Assembly (NCBI GenBank): GCA_012729855.1
Contig: JAAYCI010000033.1
Coordinates: forward strand, 1-36,553
Direction: 5' to 3'
Source of the DNA: Oscillospiraceae bacterium
GTDB taxonomy: Bacteria > Bacillota > Clostridia > Oscillospirales > Ruminococcaceae
Length of the DNA: 36,553 nt
Shown here: in pieces, positions 6,944 through 15,446 of the stretch
How positions within the stretch are numbered: the first letter of the stretch is position 1
Layout of the letters: the number at the start of each line of letters is the position of its first letter
Notes under the pieces: generated by a model
Database searches by the model: none
Seen by the model: the letters and a program-made list of their open reading frames with translations, nothing else
Told to the model about the DNA's origin: nothing
Translations under genes and position numbers: made by a program

Positions 6944-7610
6944 TATCCTCGCTTCCACCACCGGCAGCATCACCTTTTTGGAGGTGCTGTGGTGCACCCT
7001 CGCCTCGCTGGTGCTGGGCGTCATCATCGCACTGGTGTACATGTTCCGCAACAGCCACAACAAAAGCTTCGTCATCACACTGGCGCTGCTGCCCGTGCTG
7101 GTGCAGTCGGTCATCCTGGTGGTAAACGGCAACCTGGGCGCCGGCGTGGCGGTGATGGGCGCGTTCAGCCTGGTGCGGTTCCGCTCGGTGCCGGGCAGCG
7201 CGCGCGAAATTGCCAGCATCTTCTTCGCCATGGCCATTGGCCTGGCCACCGGCATGGGCTACATCTTTTACGCGGTGCTGTTCGCCGTCATTGTCAGCGT
7301 CATCATGCTGGCGTACGTGCTGTTTAACTTTGGCGGCAGCGAGGACGCGCTTAAAAACCTGCGCGTCACCATTCCCGAAGACCTGGACTACGGCAGCCTG
7401 TTCGACGACCCGTTTGAGCAGTACACCAAAAAAGCCGAGCTGGAACGCGTGAAAACCACCAACCTTGGCAGCCTGTTCGAGTTGCAGTATACCATCCAGC
7501 TGAAGGACGCCACTCAGGAGAAAGCTTTTCTGGACGAAGTGCGCAAGCGCAACGGCAACCTGACCATCAGCCTGGGCAAAAAAGCCCTGGAACGCGGCGA
7601 CAGCCTGTGA
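6933..7610 (+). CDS. DUF4956 integral membrane protein
   Basis: A 225-residue protein with an N-terminal membrane half (about residues 17-130) of several hydrophobic helices and a soluble C-terminal half. The conserved core GAFSLVRFRSVPGSAREIAS, FFAMAIGLATGMGY is diagnostic of DUF4956. The start at 6933 lies inside the end of the VTC gene, preceded by GGAGGG, so translation is coupled; a longer frame start 24 bases upstream has no better site. The function is unknown. Constant pairing with VTC polymerases suggests it anchors, exports or supplies the polymer-making enzyme (inference). Confidence 0.9.
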   Translation: MLDSILASTTGSITFLEVLWCTLASLVLGVIIALVYMFRNSHNKSFVITLALLPVLVQSVILVVNGNLGAGVAVMGAFSLVRFRSVPGSAREIASIFFAMAIGLATGMGYIFYAVLFAVIVSVIMLAYVLFNFGGSEDALKNLRVTIPEDLDYGSLFDDPFEQYTKKAELERVKTTNLGSLFELQYTIQLKDATQEKAFLDEVRKRNGNLTISLGKKALERGDSL

Positions 7611-7699
7611 TTGCCGCCGCAACACAAACAGAAAAGCCCGGCCGTGCACGCCGTGCTCTATAAAACCAACCCACACAGAAACCCCACGAAGGAGACCCC

Positions 7700-9880
7700 A
7701 TGAACGTGAAGAAATTCCTGCTGCCGGCCTGCAGCCTGCTTTTGGCCGCCGGCCTGCTGGCCGGCTGCACCACCGCCACCGGCGGCAGCAGTACCCCCAT
7801 CAATAGTAACAGCAGCGCCACCGCACAAGGCAGCACCAACGCCACCAACACCAGCGCCGGCAACGTAACCGACAAAGACCTTGACGCCAGCTGGGATGCC
7901 GCCACCGCCACCACCATCACACTGAACGGCGCCACCGCCACCGTAGAAGGCAGCGGCGCGGCCGCCGACGGCAGCACCGTCACCATCTCGGCCGCCGGCA
8001 CCTACGTGGTAAGCGGCACCCTGGCCGACGGCCGCATCGTTATAAACGCCCCCACCGAGGCCGACGTGCGCCTGGTGCTGAACGGGGTGGACATCACCTG
8101 CACCACCACCAGCCCCATTGAGTGCCAGCAGGCCGACAAGCTCATTGTCATTCTGGCCGACGGCACCGAAAATACCCTCACCGACACCGCCAATTATGTC
8201 TTCCCCGACAGCAGCACCGACGAGCCCAACGCCACGCTGTTCAGCCAAGAGGATCTCACCCTCAACGGCACGGGCGCGCTCACCATCAACGCGAACTACA
8301 ACAACGGCATCGGCACCAAGGACGACCTCGTCATCGTCTCGGGCACCCTCACCGTAACCGCGCCGGGCCACGCCATTCGCGGCCGCGACAGCGTTACCGT
8401 GCTGGACGGCACCCTGAACCTGACCGCCGCGGGCGACGGCATCCAGAGCAACAACAATTCGGGCGAGGCCGATAAGGGCTGGATCGATCTGCTGGGCGGC
8501 AATTATACCATCACCGCCGGGCACGACGGCATCCAGGCCGAGACCGACCTCACCCTCTCGGGCGGCAGCTACACCATCACCGCCGGGGGCGGCAGCAGCA
8601 GCGAAAACGTGGCAGAGCATGCCGAAAAAGGCTTTGGCGGTGGGTTTGGCGGGCAGCGGCCCGATAACGCCGACGGCACCATGCCCGACATATCCGGCTT
8701 CAACCCCGAAGATTTTGACGGCACCTTCCCCGAGGGCATGACGCCCCCCGAAGGCTGGGACGGCAGCATGCCCGAGGGCATGGCCCCGCCCGAAGGCTTT
8801 GACGGCACCATGCCCGGCGGCAACCGCCCCGACGCGCAAGCCGGCGCTTCGTCCGACAGCCAAAGCAGTGGTACCGACACCATAGCCGCCGACAATGTTG
8901 CCGACACCACCGCCACCACGCTGTCTGCCGGCGGCACCGACAGCAGCGCCGCGGATGACACCACCACCGAGGACAGCGACGACACGGCCACCTCCACCAG
9001 CTTCAAGGGCGTCAAGGCCGGCGGTAACCTTGCCATCACCGGCGGCACCCTGGCCATAGACAGCGCAGACGACAGCGTCCATTCCAACGGCAACGTCACC
9101 GTCAGCGGCGGCACGCTCACCCTGGCCACCGGCGACGACGGCATCCACGCCGACGCCGATGTCGCCATCAGCGGCAGCCCGGTCATCGACATCACCCAAA
9201 GCTACGAGGGCATCGAGGGCGCCACCGTCACCCTCTCGGGCGGCACCATCACCGTGGTGGCCAGCGACGACGGCGTGAACGCGGCCGGCGGCAGCGACGG
9301 CGACACAACCGGCGGCTTTGGCGGCGACCGCTTTACCGCCAACGACAACTACTGGGTCACCATCGAGGGCGGCACGCTGAACATCACCGCCGGCGCCGAT
9401 GGCATAGACAGCAACGGCGCGCTGAACCTCAGCGGCGGCGACATCACCATCAACATGACGAACCTGAACGCTGTGGGCGGCGACGGCATGTTCGACAGTG
9501 ACGGCGCCACCACCGTGAACGGCGCCACCATTACCGGCGCGGGCGGCAACGGGTTTGCCACCATGGGCAGCGCCCCCACCGCCCATCAGCCCACGCTGCA
9601 GCTGAGCTACAGCAGCACCCAGTCCGCCGGCACCACGGTGGAGCTGAAAGACGCCAGCGGCACCACGCAGCTCAGCTTCACCCCCACCCAAGCCTTCAGC
9701 TGCCTGGTGCTCACCGCGCCCAGCCTGGCAGACGGCGAAACCTACACCGTGTACACCGGCGGCGAAAAAACGGTGGACGTAGCCATCAGCGGCGTCACCG
9801 GCATCACCGACACCGGCGCCAGCGCCACGGTGGGCATGCAGGGCGGCCCGGGCGGCGGCTTTGGCGGCCGCGGGCAGTAA
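7700..9880 (+). CDS. Carbohydrate-binding lipoprotein, Cthe_2159-like beta-helix
   Basis: A 726-residue secreted lipoprotein. The signal peptide MNVKKFLLPACSLLLAAGLL ends in a lipobox LAGC, so the mature protein should be lipid-anchored at C23. The body repeats short strand-turn units such as LTLNGTGALTIN, DGIQ/DGIH/DGVN and SGGTLTLATGDDGI, the ladder of a right-handed beta-helix as in the Cthe_2159 family that binds acidic polysaccharide. Around residues 320-380 (8655-8835) three imperfect copies of a 'PEGMxPPEGxDGxMP' motif form a proline/glycine/acid-rich linker, followed by a T/D/S-rich stretch to about 435. The tail is glycine-rich (GGPGGGFGGRGQ). AAGGAG precedes the ATG. It closes the VTC-DUF4956 operon before a strong terminator. 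A role in binding wall polymer or calcium-rich polysaccharide is inference. Confidence 0.85.
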   Translation: MNVKKFLLPACSLLLAAGLLAGCTTATGGSSTPINSNSSATAQGSTNATNTSAGNVTDKDLDASWDAATATTITLNGATATVEGSGAAADGSTVTISAAGTYVVSGTLADGRIVINAPTEADVRLVLNGVDITCTTTSPIECQQADKLIVILADGTENTLTDTANYVFPDSSTDEPNATLFSQEDLTLNGTGALTINANYNNGIGTKDDLVIVSGTLTVTAPGHAIRGRDSVTVLDGTLNLTAAGDGIQSNNNSGEADKGWIDLLGGNYTITAGHDGIQAETDLTLSGGSYTITAGGGSSSENVAEHAEKGFGGGFGGQRPDNADGTMPDISGFNPEDFDGTFPEGMTPPEGWDGSMPEGMAPPEGFDGTMPGGNRPDAQAGASSDSQSSGTDTIAADNVADTTATTLSAGGTDSSAADDTTTEDSDDTATSTSFKGVKAGGNLAITGGTLAIDSADDSVHSNGNVTVSGGTLTLATGDDGIHADADVAISGSPVIDITQSYEGIEGATVTLSGGTITVVASDDGVNAAGGSDGDTTGGFGGDRFTANDNYWVTIEGGTLNITAGADGIDSNGALNLSGGDITINMTNLNAVGGDGMFDSDGATTVNGATITGAGGNGFATMGSAPTAHQPTLQLSYSSTQSAGTTVELKDASGTTQLSFTPTQAFSCLVLTAPSLADGETYTVYTGGEKTVDVAISGVTGITDTGASATVGMQGGPGGGFGGRGQ

Positions 9881-9942
9881 CGCAGCACCCGACCACGCCT
9901 TTCTCCTTCAGGCACATACCCTGCCTGAACATATCCCCCTGT

Positions 9943-9976
9943 AAAACACCCCGGCTCCACACAGCCGGGGTGTTTT
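9943..9976. terminator. Strong bidirectional terminator
   Basis: A perfect 14-bp stem AAAACACCCCGGCT/AGCCGGGGTGTTTT with a 6-base loop. The A/T flanks serve both strands: the lipoprotein operon from the left and the broken transporter gene from the right. Confidence 0.9.
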
Positions 9977-9998
9977 CATTATGCTTTTTTCCACAGGG

Positions 9999-10208
9999 TT
10001 ACGAATAATCCAGGTCAATATGCATCAGCACGGTGGCGCCGGGGGAGTGCTGCCTCATAGCCTCCGCCATACCCACCAGCAGCTTAACGGCCGCAAAAGC
10101 CACGTTGGCCACAATACCGGCCACCCCGGCCAGGCGTATCAGCCCGGCGCGGCCATCTGGCTGCGCGGCGCGTTTGGCCAGCCGCCGGGAAAACCACTTT
10201 TCAAGCAC
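9999..10208 (-). pseudogene. Cation diffusion facilitator transporter with its middle deleted
   Basis: The frame encodes 69 residues. The first ~47, from a GTG start, read MLEKWFSRRLAKRAAQPDGR, AGLIRLAGVAGIVANVAFAA and VKLLVGM, the N terminus and first membrane helix of CDF metal exporters (usually about 300-400 residues). The next residues, AEAMRQHSPGATVLMHIDLD, look like the last strand of the CDF cytoplasmic domain. An in-frame deletion appears to have joined the two ends and removed helices 2-6 with the metal sites. The ribosome site is weak (GGGGTG). The product cannot transport. The C-terminal match is short, so this part is less certain. Confidence 0.68.
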
Positions 10209-10453
10209 TATTTCACCCCATATATGCGGCAACCTTACACTTTTCCTCCATCTTATGCTTTCCGCACCGGGTTTTCCCGTCGAAAAAGCGCCCGGCGGGC
10301 ACACGGCCACATGGGCTTTAAGGGCGCTGTGCCACAGCATTTTCACACCGGCAAAGCGCACGGCGGCACGGGCAACGCCTTACCGGGCCGGGGTTATTAT
10401 GTCACGGGCGCTATTTTTTTGCTTTTTACCCCTTCCAAAGCCGTTCTGCGCTG

Positions 10454-10482
10454 TTGAATTGTTTTGAGCAAAATGTTACAAT
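10454..10482 (+). promoter_or_regulatory. Promoter of the Fe-type dehydrogenase gene
   Basis: TTGAAT, exactly 17 bases, TACAAT, about 50 bases upstream of the ATG at 10534. Confidence 0.6.
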
Positions 10483-10533
10483 AATACTGCTCTGAAAAAA
10501 TACAGGGATCACCTATTTCAGGAGGATGTAACT

Positions 10534-11727
10534 ATGGCGTTTTTTGAGTACAAGACCAATCCCATGTACGTACAAGGCCCCAATGCACTGCTGGAACTGA
10601 AACGCTACACCTATCATTTGGGCAGCCGTTTTCTCATCATCACCGGCTGCGGTCCCATCACAGACGTGGTGGTGGGCAAAGTAAAACAAAGCTTTGACAA
10701 CCCCATGTCCGACAACCTCCAAACCAGCAACCTCCGCTATATCCCCGCCAAAATGCAGGCCGAGGCCTACGACAAGGCGAAAAAGGACATCACCTACGAA
10801 ATTCACGACTTTGAGGGCAAGCAGGTTACCTACGAGAACATCGACGTTTGCGTAGAGCTGGCCAAGAAAATGAAGGCCGACTGCATCATTGCCATTGGCG
10901 GCGGCAAAGCGCTGGACCTGGCCCGCGCCGCGCACATCAAGTACCCCTGCGAAGTGGTGCTGTGCCCCACCGCGGCGGCCACCAACGCGCCGGCCAGCAC
11001 GCTGGCGGTCATCTACACCGAAGAGGGCGAGCTGGTTGAGGCCCAGCGTATGGCCATGCACCCGGCCATCGTCATCAGCGACACCGCCGAGACCATCAAG
11101 GCGCCCGCCATCACCCTGGCCGCCGGCATGGGCGACTGCATGGGCACCTACTACGAGTCTCGCCTGATGATACGGGCAACCAACCGCCAAAAAGACCTGG
11201 TCACCGTGGTAGACCGCGCGGTGCACCTGCCGCGCGAAGTTTTCTACGAAAGCGGCTACCAGGCCGTAATGGCCAACAAAAATGGCCTCATCACCCTGGC
11301 CTATGAGTCGGTTCTGGCGCAGATCGTGCACTCGCCCGGCCCCATGAGCGTGAACCAAACCGTACACATGCCCCACCTGATAGACGATTTGCTGCTGCAC
11401 TTTGACCAGTGCAAGAAGACGCTGCACGGCCTGCTGGTGGGCTTTGGTGTCCTCGCGGCCATGGTGTGGGGCGGCGAAGACATTGAAGATATCTACGAGT
11501 ATATCGACTTTGCCCGCTCCATTGGCATTCCGGTAACCCTGGCCGAGTGCGGCGTGGCCAAAGAGCCGCGCGAGAAGTTCTACGAGTACGCCCGCAAAAT
11601 TGTGAACACACCGGGCGGCACCATGGCGCTGGTGGCCGATAAAATTGACGGAGACGAAATGGTGAACGCCATGTTCGCCGCCGAAGACATTGTGCAGGAC
11701 TACCTAGGCTGCGATTGCCAGGACTAA
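10534..11727 (+). CDS. Iron-containing dehydrogenase, glycerol-dehydrogenase (GldA) type
   Basis: A 397-residue NAD(P)-dependent polyol or alcohol dehydrogenase. The dinucleotide signature IGGGKALD is at residues 121-128. The metal ligands expected in GldA are at D201 (GMGD), H281 (PHLIDD) and H298 (LHGLLVGFGVL); the H281-H298 spacing of 17 equals that of GldA. It is about 30 residues longer than typical GldA, with extra sequence around residues 60-100. AGGAGG lies 8 bases before the ATG. It has its own promoter and terminator, so it is monocistronic. The substrate is unknown; the adjacent sugar epimerase hints at polyol or rare-sugar metabolism. Confidence 0.87.
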   Translation: MAFFEYKTNPMYVQGPNALLELKRYTYHLGSRFLIITGCGPITDVVVGKVKQSFDNPMSDNLQTSNLRYIPAKMQAEAYDKAKKDITYEIHDFEGKQVTYENIDVCVELAKKMKADCIIAIGGGKALDLARAAHIKYPCEVVLCPTAAATNAPASTLAVIYTEEGELVEAQRMAMHPAIVISDTAETIKAPAITLAAGMGDCMGTYYESRLMIRATNRQKDLVTVVDRAVHLPREVFYESGYQAVMANKNGLITLAYESVLAQIVHSPGPMSVNQTVHMPHLIDDLLLHFDQCKKTLHGLLVGFGVLAAMVWGGEDIEDIYEYIDFARSIGIPVTLAECGVAKEPREKFYEYARKIVNTPGGTMALVADKIDGDEMVNAMFAAEDIVQDYLGCDCQD

Positions 11728-11743
11728 GCGCCCTTTTGGCTTT

Positions 11744-11778
11744 AAACGGCCCCATGAGATAACCCATGGGGCCGTTTT
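11744..11778 (+). terminator. Rho-independent terminator
   Basis: AAACGGCCCCATG/CATGGGGCCGTTT, a 13-bp perfect stem, followed by TCT, directly after the dehydrogenase gene. Confidence 0.88.
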
Positions 11779-11843
11779 CTATCGGTTCTTCACACAGATG
11801 AAGCCACCCGCACAACCAACCACACAGGGAAAAAGGAGGCACC

Positions 11844-12749
11844 ATGGCTAAGAAAATTGTTTACAAGCAAATTGTGCACACCTGGATGTACCAGGGCATG
11901 GACCTGGAAAAGGTGATGCAAAGCCTGCAAAAGATAGGCGCCGACGGCATGGACCTGACCATGCGGCCAGACTCCAACACCGCGCCGGAATCGCTGCTGG
12001 CATGGGACGTGCAGGCCAAACTGAAAGCATACGGCCTTACCGTACCCTGCGGCACCATCAGCTGCGGCGCCCCGCGGGACTTCAGCACCAACGACCCCGC
12101 GGTGGCCGCCAGCGTTATTGAATTTGGCAAGCGCTGCGTAGACGCCGCCGCCCACGTGGGCTGCGACCGCCTGCTGATCGTGCCCAGCGGCATCTACCCC
12201 GGCGCCCAGTACAACGTAAACCGCAAGGAGGACTGGGCCCGCGCGGTGGAGAACATCCGCACGGTGGCCGAGTACGCCCAGCAGCACGGCCAGATGATAT
12301 TGCTGGAGCCGGTGAACCGCTACGGCGTTACCCTGGTGCACACCATTGGCGAAGCGCTGCAGATGGCCAAAGACATCGGCCTGCCCAAGGTGCACGTGGT
12401 GCCCGACACCTTCCACATGCACTTCGAGGAGGAAAAAGGCATGGTGCGGGCCCTCTTCGAGGGCGGCAGCCACATCAAGTGCCTGCACATTGGCGACAAC
12501 ACCCGCCGCTCGGCCGGCCATGGCACCATGGACTGGAATGCCATCATCGGCACGCTGCACGACATCGGCTTCGAGGGCCCGCTTTCCTTCGAGCCCGTTT
12601 ACAACGGCTTTGGCGAGACCCCCTTCTCCCAAAGCAGCGAGGCCTTTGCTGTGTTTGAGGACGAGCTGCGCCAGGGCATTGCCTACCTTGCCATGGTGAT
12701 GGAAAACCTGAGCCACGACCCCCAAACGCTTTACGCCGGCGCGGAATAG
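11844..12749 (+). CDS. Sugar phosphate isomerase/epimerase, ketose 3-epimerase-like
   Basis: A 301-residue TIM-barrel protein of the AP-endonuclease 2 superfamily. The four metal ligands and catalytic residues of D-psicose/D-tagatose 3-epimerases align: E155 (LLEPVNRYG), D188 (VPDTFHMH), H215 (CLHIGDN) and E250 (SFEPVYNG); the E155/E250 pair would move the proton. Also seen are HIGDNTRRSAGHGTMDW, the substrate-loop block, and VPSGIYPG. Length is typical (about 290-300). AAAGGAGG precedes the ATG. It lies between an Fe-type dehydrogenase and a flavin reductase, each with its own signals. The substrate cannot be told from sequence alone. Confidence 0.87.
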   Translation: MAKKIVYKQIVHTWMYQGMDLEKVMQSLQKIGADGMDLTMRPDSNTAPESLLAWDVQAKLKAYGLTVPCGTISCGAPRDFSTNDPAVAASVIEFGKRCVDAAAHVGCDRLLIVPSGIYPGAQYNVNRKEDWARAVENIRTVAEYAQQHGQMILLEPVNRYGVTLVHTIGEALQMAKDIGLPKVHVVPDTFHMHFEEEKGMVRALFEGGSHIKCLHIGDNTRRSAGHGTMDWNAIIGTLHDIGFEGPLSFEPVYNGFGETPFSQSSEAFAVFEDELRQGIAYLAMVMENLSHDPQTLYAGAE

Positions 12750-12806
12750 CTTAAAGCAGCGGCCAAACGGGCCAATCTATCGCTATTCCAGAATTATTTA
12801 CTCCAA

Positions 12807-12834
12807 AAGCGCCCTGGCTTTGGCCGGGGCACTT
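12807..12834 (+). terminator. Imperfect hairpin, possible terminator
   Basis: AAGCGCCCTGGC pairs imperfectly with GCCGGGGCACTT around a TTTG loop. There is no real T run, so termination would be weak. Confidence 0.4.
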
Positions 12835-12866
12835 GCTATTCATTCCAATTTGTGATAGCTTTTTCA

Positions 12867-12895
12867 TTGACATTGATATGCTGGATTGATAAAAT
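12867..12895 (+). promoter_or_regulatory. Promoter of the flavin reductase gene
   Basis: TTGACA, 17 bases, TAAAAT, in an AT-rich stretch. The transcript would carry a leader of about 110 bases before ATG 13013. Confidence 0.65.
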
Positions 12896-13012
12896 GTACA
12901 GAACTTAACTTTATTGCGTCAAACTATTTTATGTTGAACAACATCCGCCGCGCGCACAAGGCGTGCGGCACAGCGATGAAATGATATGCGAAATGAGAGG
13001 GAGAAAATTTTG

Positions 13013-14956
13013 ATGAAGTACCCAAAGCTGTTCTCGCCCTGCCACATTGGCAATGTGGAAATACCCAACCGCGTGGTGGTTACCCCCATGGGCACCGGCC
13101 TGTCCGACGCCATTGGCAACCCCACACCTGAGTACATCGCCTATGTGCAGGAGCGCGCCAAGGGCGGGCTGGGCCTGTTTATTACCGAGGTGGTGGGCAT
13201 TGACGAGGACTACGGCCGCTCGGCCCCGCGCCAGCTGATGGCCACCCGCTACGAGCACGTGAACCCCTGGCGCCGCCTGGCCGACGCCGTGCACATGTAC
13301 GGCGGCAAGTTGTTTGCCCAGCTGCAGCACCCCGGCCGCCACACCAACCCCGACTTCAACCCCACCGGCATTGCCGTGGCCCCCAGCGCCATCACCGGCT
13401 TTAAAGTAGACATTGCGCCCCGCGTGCTCACCGAAGAGGAAATCAAGGGCCTGGTGAAGAAGTTTGCCTTTGGCGCCAAGCTGCTGCAAATGGCCGGCGT
13501 GGACGGCGTGGACCTGCACGGCGCCCACCGCTACCTCATCCACCAGTTCTTCTCCCCCATGATCAACGACCGCACCGACGCCTACGGCGGCAGCTTTGAA
13601 AACCGCATGCGCTTTGTTGCCGAGATCATCGCGGAAATCCGCGAGACCTGCGGCCCCGCCTTCCCCATCTCGGTGCGCATCAGCGCCACCGAGGACTACC
13701 CCGGCGGCTACGAGCTGGACGAGGGCGTGCGCATTGCCCAGTACCTGGAGGGCCTGGGTGTAGACGCCATCAACGTGAGCAACGGCATCCCCGAGGTCGG
13801 CTACAAGATCCAGGAGCCCCCCACCTACCCCGAGGGCTGGAAGATTGGCAACGCGCGCGAAATTCGCAAGCATGTGAAGATCCCGGTCATCGCGGTCAGC
13901 CAGATACGTACCCCGTCCTATGCCGAGTCCCTGGTGGCCGACGGCAGCACCGACTTTGTGGGCATCACACGCGGCCACCTGGCCGACCCCGCCTGGTGCA
14001 ACAAGGCCAAGTCCGGCAACGAGATGGACATCCGGCCCTGCGTGTCGTGCCTCTACTGCTTTGCCGAAATCGTGGAGTTCAAGGGCATCCGCTGCGCCAC
14101 CAACCCGCAGGCCGGGCGCGAGCTGGAGCTGGCCAGCCCCGCCCCCACCGGCGGCGGCCGCAACGTGGCCATTATTGGCGCCGGCCCCGCCGGGCTGGAG
14201 GCCGCCCGCCTGTTTGCCCAGCGCGGCTTCAAGCCCGTGGTGTTCGAGCGCACCGGCGTGCTGGGCGGCATGCTGCACGCGGCCAACAAGCTGCTGGACA
14301 AATACCGCATCGACTGGCTGGTGGCCAACCTCATCTACCAAACCCAAAAAGCCGGGGTGGAGTTCCGCATGAACACCACGCCCAGCCTGGCCGAGCTGAA
14401 AGCCCTGGACCCCGCCATGGTGGTGGTGGCCACCGGCTCCAAGCCCATTGAGGTGCCCTTCCCCGGCAGTAACGGCGCCAACGTGCACACCGTTACCGAG
14501 TACCTGGAGGGCAACCTGCAGTTCAGCGGCAAGAAGATTGCCGTTATTGGCGGCGGCACCACCGGCTGCGAGGTGGCCGAAAAGCTGGCCATTGAGGGCA
14601 AGAACGACGTGACCGTGGTGGAGATGCGCGAGGACGTAGGCCTGGACATGTTCCCCATCCCCCGCCGCGACTTCATGTTCCGCATGGACGAGCTGAAGAT
14701 TCACCGCATGGTGAACACCAAGTTGGAAACCATCACCGCCAAGGGCATCACCTGCGAAGACCTGCCCACCGGCAAGAAGGCGGAGGTCCCGTTCGACGCC
14801 GTGATCATGTCGCTGGGCTACCAGCCCGACAACAACATCACCCAGATGGTGAAGGACAACTTCGACAACGTGCGCGTTATTGGCGACGCCGTGAAGGTAC
14901 GCAAAATTGCCGAAGCGCTGTATGAAGGGCACGCCGCGGCGTATTCGCTGGCGTAA
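13013..14956 (+). CDS. Old-yellow-enzyme/2,4-dienoyl-CoA-reductase-type flavin oxidoreductase
   Basis: A 647-residue enzyme with three parts: an FMN TIM-barrel (1-340; HIGNVEIPNRVVVTPMGTGL, LHGAHRYLIHQFFSP), a 4Fe-4S site (C343, C346, C349, C361), and a C-terminal FAD/NAD(P) reductase with Rossmann motifs GAGPAGLEAAR (~389) and GGGTTGCEVAE (~513). This is the layout of 2,4-dienoyl-CoA reductase, BaiCD/BaiH bile-acid reductases, daidzein reductase and trimethylamine dehydrogenase. It should reduce an activated C=C bond with NAD(P)H. The Fe-S spacing C-x2-C-x2-C-x11-C is one residue shorter in the middle than in FadH. The start at 13013 is preferred over an ATG 27 bases upstream because AGGGAG precedes only the former. 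No partner genes indicate the substrate. Confidence 0.9.
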   Translation: MKYPKLFSPCHIGNVEIPNRVVVTPMGTGLSDAIGNPTPEYIAYVQERAKGGLGLFITEVVGIDEDYGRSAPRQLMATRYEHVNPWRRLADAVHMYGGKLFAQLQHPGRHTNPDFNPTGIAVAPSAITGFKVDIAPRVLTEEEIKGLVKKFAFGAKLLQMAGVDGVDLHGAHRYLIHQFFSPMINDRTDAYGGSFENRMRFVAEIIAEIRETCGPAFPISVRISATEDYPGGYELDEGVRIAQYLEGLGVDAINVSNGIPEVGYKIQEPPTYPEGWKIGNAREIRKHVKIPVIAVSQIRTPSYAESLVADGSTDFVGITRGHLADPAWCNKAKSGNEMDIRPCVSCLYCFAEIVEFKGIRCATNPQAGRELELASPAPTGGGRNVAIIGAGPAGLEAARLFAQRGFKPVVFERTGVLGGMLHAANKLLDKYRIDWLVANLIYQTQKAGVEFRMNTTPSLAELKALDPAMVVVATGSKPIEVPFPGSNGANVHTVTEYLEGNLQFSGKKIAVIGGGTTGCEVAEKLAIEGKNDVTVVEMREDVGLDMFPIPRRDFMFRMDELKIHRMVNTKLETITAKGITCEDLPTGKKAEVPFDAVIMSLGYQPDNNITQMVKDNFDNVRVIGDAVKVRKIAEALYEGHAAAYSLA

Positions 14957-14981
14957 AGCGTCCCCTATCCACACAACACAA

Positions 14982-15025
14982 AAGCACCTGCGGCGCCAGC
15001 CAGAATGGCTGGAACGCAGGTGCTT
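14982..15025. terminator. Bidirectional terminator
   Basis: AAGCACCTGCG/CGCAGGTGCTT encloses a second stem CCAGCC/GGCTGG. It sits between convergent genes (reductase and ArsR) and can serve both. Confidence 0.85.
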
Positions 15026-15059
15026 GTCTGGTTTCTGTGCGCTTGCTTCCTGTCCGCGC

Positions 15060-15446
15060 TCACATCCCCGTCCCCGGGCAGTTCATTTCAAACGCGTCGT
15101 CTATCATGCGGTGCACAAACCGCGCTTCTTTGGTGTCGGCCAGTGTGTAGTGCACCTCTTTGCCCAGCCGGCGGCTGCTGGCCAGGCCCGCCTTCTTTAA
15201 AATGCGCAGGTGATGGGAGGTAGCCGGGTCGCTCATGCCAATGGCGGCGGCAAGGTTGGTCACACATTCCTCGCTGTGGCACAGTATCCAAAAAATACGC
15301 AGGCGGGTGGGGTCGCTCAGGTGGCGAAAGCTGTCGGCCACCGTGGCGAACGCCCCTTCGCCCGGCATGCGCTGCAAAATGGTTTTCAGCGCGTCGCCAT
15401 GGTCGTGAGGCAGGCTTGCTGCCGCCATTGCCGTGGCCCCCTTCAT
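15060..15446 (-). CDS. ArsR/SmtB-family metal-responsive repressor
   Basis: A 128-residue winged-helix regulator. LSDPTRLRIFWILCHSEECV, TNLAAAIGMSDPATSHHLRI and LKKAGLASSRRLGKEVHYTL are the ArsR fold with its recognition helix. Possible metal ligands are the N-terminal HDH (about 14-16), the two cysteines in CHSEEC (the alpha-3 region used by ArsR/CadC) and H/D/E residues of the C-terminal helix (FVHRMIDDAFEMNC). The start ATG overlaps the stop of the DtxR gene (ATGA), so the pair is translated together. No metal transporter is adjacent except the wrecked CDF gene 5 kb away, so the target genes are elsewhere. The inducing metal cannot be read with certainty; zinc or cadmium is a guess. Confidence 0.88.
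   Translation of the reverse strand: MKGATAMAAASLPHDHGDALKTILQRMPGEGAFATVADSFRHLSDPTRLRIFWILCHSEECVTNLAAAIGMSDPATSHHLRILKKAGLASSRRLGKEVHYTLADTKEARFVHRMIDDAFEMNCPGTGM

Noticed and set aside
7658-9691. 677-codon open frame antisense to the lipoprotein gene
   Set aside because: It is a glycine/alanine/valine-rich mirror of the threonine/glycine-rich sense frame, with no ribosome site or domain.
12929-14974. 681-codon open frame antisense to the flavin reductase
   Set aside because: It arises from GC-rich codon use on the sense strand; the sense protein is clearly real.
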